DNA of 5,362 nt from Lachnospiraceae bacterium. GTDB lineage: Bacteria > Bacillota > Clostridia > Lachnospirales > Lachnospiraceae. The translations under genes were made by a program, and so were the position numbers. How positions within the stretch are numbered: the first letter of the stretch is position 1; every line of letters begins with the position of its first letter. The notes under the pieces are model-generated. The model ran no database searches. It was not told the DNA's origin and saw only the letters and a list, made by a program, of their open reading frames with translations. Where the stretch lies: contig JAFRCB010000084.1 in assembly GCA_017404585.1 (NCBI GenBank), positions 1 through 5,362 of the forward strand. The letters are read 5' to 3'. Below are positions 4,210 through 5,362 of the stretch, piece after piece.

Positions 4210-5362
4210 TTATCTTGGAATAAAAATGGTCACACGGGTACCCTTTCCGATTTCGGATTCAATTGTAAGGGTACCTTTTGCCATGCTCTCAAGGCGGGTC
4301 CTGACATTTGTAATACCCACGTGAAGACGTCCGTCGCTGCCGATGTCTTCGACATCGAATCCGGCTCCGTTATCTTCGACTTTTATCTCATAGCCGGCAT
4401 CAGTCTCATCAGTGCTGATTTTTACATAACCGCCGCTTTCATTTTGGCTGATGCCATGCTTTACGGCGTTTTCCACGATCGGTTCGACTGAAAGAGCCGG
4501 CACATCAAAATTGAGGGCCTTAACGTCATAGATGACTTCCAGTTCATCCTGAAAGCGCATTTCCTCCAGCCTGAGATAACTCTTTACATGCTTCATCTCC
4601 TGCGAGATCGGAATCAGCGCTGTGTGCTCCAAAGCTTCCATGTTGCCGCGAAGATAATCTGAAAAGCTGTCAATGGCGGCCTGTGCCTGCATGGGAGATT
4701 TCTCTATGAGATAATAGATCGCGTTCAGGGCATTGAAGAGAAAATGAGGCTTGACCTGCGACAGAACAAGTCGGATCTTCATGTCGTTCACACGCTCCCT
4801 CTCCTCGAGCAGCTTTCTCTCGCTGGCAATGAGTTCCTGAGCCTGCTCACTGATTCTCCTTCTCTGATACAGAAGCATGACAGTGAGATTGAGAAAGAGC
4901 GCAGCTGATATGGCAATATTCAGCAGTGGAATGCCATAGTAAAAGGACTGAATGATCATGGCCAGAGAGGGCAGGACAATATAGGTTATGAGGACGAGCG
5001 CCCTCAGGTTAGCCAGCTTCTGTCTGCGAATAAATATATGTATACCGAGACACACTGTTCCTGCCAGACCGAGACCCTGCGAAAGAACGAACCAGGTTGT
5101 TCTGTGATATACATTTGAAGCATCTATGTAGTACATGAAGTGGGTGAACAGATTGATGAACGTCAGCAGCATACCGACATAGGCGATCACGTAAACTGCA
5201 TTTGCCATTGGTCCGGGTCCTGTAAGACATGTCACGTATCTTGTGAAAAGTCTTAAGATTTCATATCCCATAATATAGACCAGAAAGTTCGAGATGATGA
5301 GGACGTCGTAGGCACCGTTGCCCTGCGCTCTGTTAAAAATCCAGGTGAAGGCATCGCTGGAC
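4210..5362 (-). CDS. LytS/YpdA-type membrane sensor histidine kinase (5' end outside window)
   Basis: A sensor histidine kinase of the His_kinase (PF06580)/LytS class. The minus-strand frame stays open from the ATG at 5271 to the window edge, adding 30 codons (…FTWIFNRAQ…, …VLIISNFLVYI) that continue smoothly into a hydrophobic segment. No Shine-Dalgarno precedes 5271, so the true start lies outside. Counting from 5271, hydrophobic spans near 26-48, 62-81, 92-110 and 116-135, plus the one crossing the 5271 Met, suggest at least five membrane helices. A coiled coil follows at about 138-165. The phosphoacceptor motif is SQVKPHFLFNALNAI with His176. The ATPase shows VEPIVENAVKHG (Asn268), VEDNGAGFD (Asp300) and HVGITNVRTRL. 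All catalytic residues are present. It would phosphorylate a LytTR- or AraC-type response regulator, probably encoded just outside the window (inference). The ligand is unknown. Confidence 0.93.
   Translation of the reverse strand, partial: SSDAFTWIFNRAQGNGAYDVLIISNFLVYIMGYEILRLFTRYVTCLTGPGPMANAVYVIAYVGMLLTFINLFTHFMYYIDASNVYHRTTWFVLSQGLGLAGTVCLGIHIFIRRQKLANLRALVLITYIVLPSLAMIIQSFYYGIPLLNIAISAALFLNLTVMLLYQRRRISEQAQELIASERKLLEERERVNDMKIRLVLSQVKPHFLFNALNAIYYLIEKSPMQAQAAIDSFSDYLRGNMEALEHTALIPISQEMKHVKSYLRLEEMRFQDELEVIYDVKALNFDVPALSVEPIVENAVKHGISQNESGGYVKISTDETDAGYEIKVEDNGAGFDVEDIGSDGRLHVGITNVRTRLESMAKGTLTIESEIGKGTRVTIFIPR
4236..4279 (+). terminator. Candidate terminator for dsdA embedded in the 3' end of the opposing kinase gene
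   Basis: GGTACCCTT (4237-4245) and AAGGGTACC (4267-4275) are perfect 9-bp inverted repeats, extendable by one G-T pair, and are followed on the plus strand by TTTT. The 21-base loop holds a second small stem, TCCGA (4246-4250)/TCGGA (4253-4257). It begins 27 bases after the dsdA stop, the right place to end that transcript. The U-run is short, and part of the symmetry comes from two Gly-Thr codon pairs (GGTACC) of the kinase, so this could be coincidental. Confidence 0.45.

Noticed and set aside
1..5362. CRISPR arrays, tRNA or rRNA genes, insertion sequences or transposon ends
   Set aside because: No regularly spaced repeats, tRNA cloverleaf, transposase-like protein or terminal inverted repeats were seen on either strand.

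Overview
The window looks like a chromosomal piece of a low-to-mid GC Clostridia-type Firmicute, most likely Lachnospiraceae or a close relative. This rests on strong AGGAGG-type ribosome binding sites, a partner-switching kinase/STAS pair of the kind common in that group, and roughly balanced GC. It is an inference from gene style; there is no rRNA or other marker here. Every gene was read from the sequence alone, without a database search.

Layout, left to right. Positions 1-425 hold the C-terminal part of a SpoIIE/RsbU-type PP2C phosphatase whose start lies outside the window. Three bases later comes a complete 467-residue protein with a PAS-like domain, a class III nucleotide cyclase domain and a PilZ-like C-terminal barrel. 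A 237-base (or 279-base) gap follows. It holds a near-consensus promoter and a strongly foldable leader of about 140 nt that I cannot assign to a known RNA family. The leader feeds a two-gene unit, an RsbW/SpoIIAB-like anti-sigma-type serine kinase and a STAS-domain antagonist, closed by a textbook terminator at 2842-2869. Next is a complete D-serine ammonia-lyase gene (dsdA). On the minus strand, converging on dsdA with abutting stop codons, is a membrane sensor histidine kinase of the LytS/YpdA class. It runs off the right edge, so its true start is not in the window.

How the genes fit together. Phosphatase, kinase and STAS protein are the three parts of a partner-switching circuit: the kinase phosphorylates the STAS serine and the phosphatase removes the phosphate. 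No sigma factor is visible. Instead, a cyclase whose purine-selecting residues look GTP-type (Glu225 where adenylyl cyclases carry Lys) is coupled to the phosphatase. This makes cyclic-nucleotide synthesis a plausible input or output of the switch. The leader RNA separating the two halves is the least explained part of the window. It has mutually exclusive pairings, a perfect 8-bp closing stem followed by a U-run, and a strong Shine-Dalgarno sequence that is badly placed for the nearest ATG but complementary to the 5' hairpin. dsdA and the sensor kinase look like separate transcription units with no evident link to the switch.
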